NCBI RefSeq assembly: GCF_004217045.1
Contig: NZ_SGXM01000001.1
Location: forward strand, 1,798,001-1,862,000
Direction: 5' to 3'
Source: Cupriavidus agavae
Lineage (GTDB): Bacteria; Pseudomonadota; Gammaproteobacteria; Burkholderiales; Burkholderiaceae
DNA length: 64,000 bases
This document shows positions 63,948 to 64,000 of the stretch, piece by piece (position 1 is the first letter of the stretch; each line of letters begins with the position of its first letter). Under the pieces are notes generated by a model. That model was given only the letters and a program-made list of their open reading frames with translations. It was not told where the DNA came from and did no database searches. Both the position numbers and the translations under genes were made by a program.

Positions 63948-64000
63948 ACACCAGAGTTGGTGCATCCCGCCCCACTTCTGGCGTTTTAAGGAAACGGCCA

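Noticed and set aside
63727-64000. A divergent gene or a tRNA right of urtA
   Set aside because: The only open frames are short and overlap the sigma-54 and NtrC-like sites; no cloverleaf was seen.

Overview
The window is high-GC DNA from a beta-proteobacterium of the Burkholderiaceae. Cupriavidus is the likely genus and Ralstonia the alternative. The signs are the hemH-hrcA/nadK-recN and glnE/yhdP-nitrilase-tldD-aroG neighbourhoods, Bug (TctC-type) periplasmic binding proteins next to LysR regulators, and a urea transport plus urease operon. The genus call rests on recognised gene order and protein families, not on a database search. Most coding sequence has strongly G/C-biased third codon positions. 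I saw no rRNA or tRNA gene, no CRISPR array, and no complete insertion sequence or prophage.

Layout. 0-9 kb: a DUF1841 protein, outer-membrane phospholipase A, a thioredoxin-like protein, then a stress and housekeeping group (grpE, Hsp15-type RNA-binding protein, hemH, hrcA, nadK, recN). 9-12 kb: a lipoprotein resembling a protease propeptide, a subtilisin-like S8 protease with a GlyGly-CTERM-like tail, and a rhombosortase-type rhomboid protease encoded just after glnE on the other strand. 12-24.5 kb: glnE, a large AsmA/YhdP-like protein, a nitrilase-family hydrolase, tldD, a methyltransferase, and a DAHP synthase preceded by an apparent aromatic-amino-acid attenuator. 24.5-30.3 kb: a hipBA toxin-antitoxin pair, two small cytochromes c, and a MoxR ATPase/acetyltransferase/VWA group. 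30.3-43.7 kb: a LysR/Bug/N-formylglutamate amidohydrolase cluster, a lipoprotein with a lysine-rich tail, an M14 peptidase, yaaA, a PIN protein, an aminotransferase, a glutathione transferase, a fatty acyl-CoA metabolism cluster and a second Bug protein. 43.7-51.8 kb: gamma-glutamyltransferase, a CAP-domain lipoprotein, LysR divergent from an acyl-CoA dehydrogenase, a YfcG-like GST, an unknown protein and a small XRE regulator. 51.8-63.7 kb: urtABCDE-ureDAJBCEFG, all on the minus strand.

How the genes work together. The last 12 kb form one nitrogen-scavenging unit. UrtA-E import urea, UreABC hydrolyses it, and UreDEFG insert nickel. A near-perfect -24/-12 (sigma-54) promoter precedes urtA, with two NtrC-like sites upstream of it, so nitrogen-limitation control is likely. 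GlnE, at the other end of the window, belongs to the same nitrogen network.

Most notable observations: (1) a 23-codon leader peptide with seven consecutive aromatic codons (Phe-Tyr-Phe-Tyr-Phe-Phe-Trp) followed by mutually exclusive hairpins ahead of the DAHP synthase gene; (2) a putative rhombosortase, its GlyGly-CTERM-like protease substrate and a propeptide-like lipoprotein side by side; (3) a family of at least seven dispersed palindromes built on CTCCCCTCTCCC/GGGAGAGGGGAG at gene ends, two of them inside the urt/ure operon; (4) three CAGGTAA heptamers exactly 26 bp apart at the hipBA promoter; (5) two 13-bp GTTGT-AYG-ACAAC operators exactly 126 bp apart ahead of a Bug gene.
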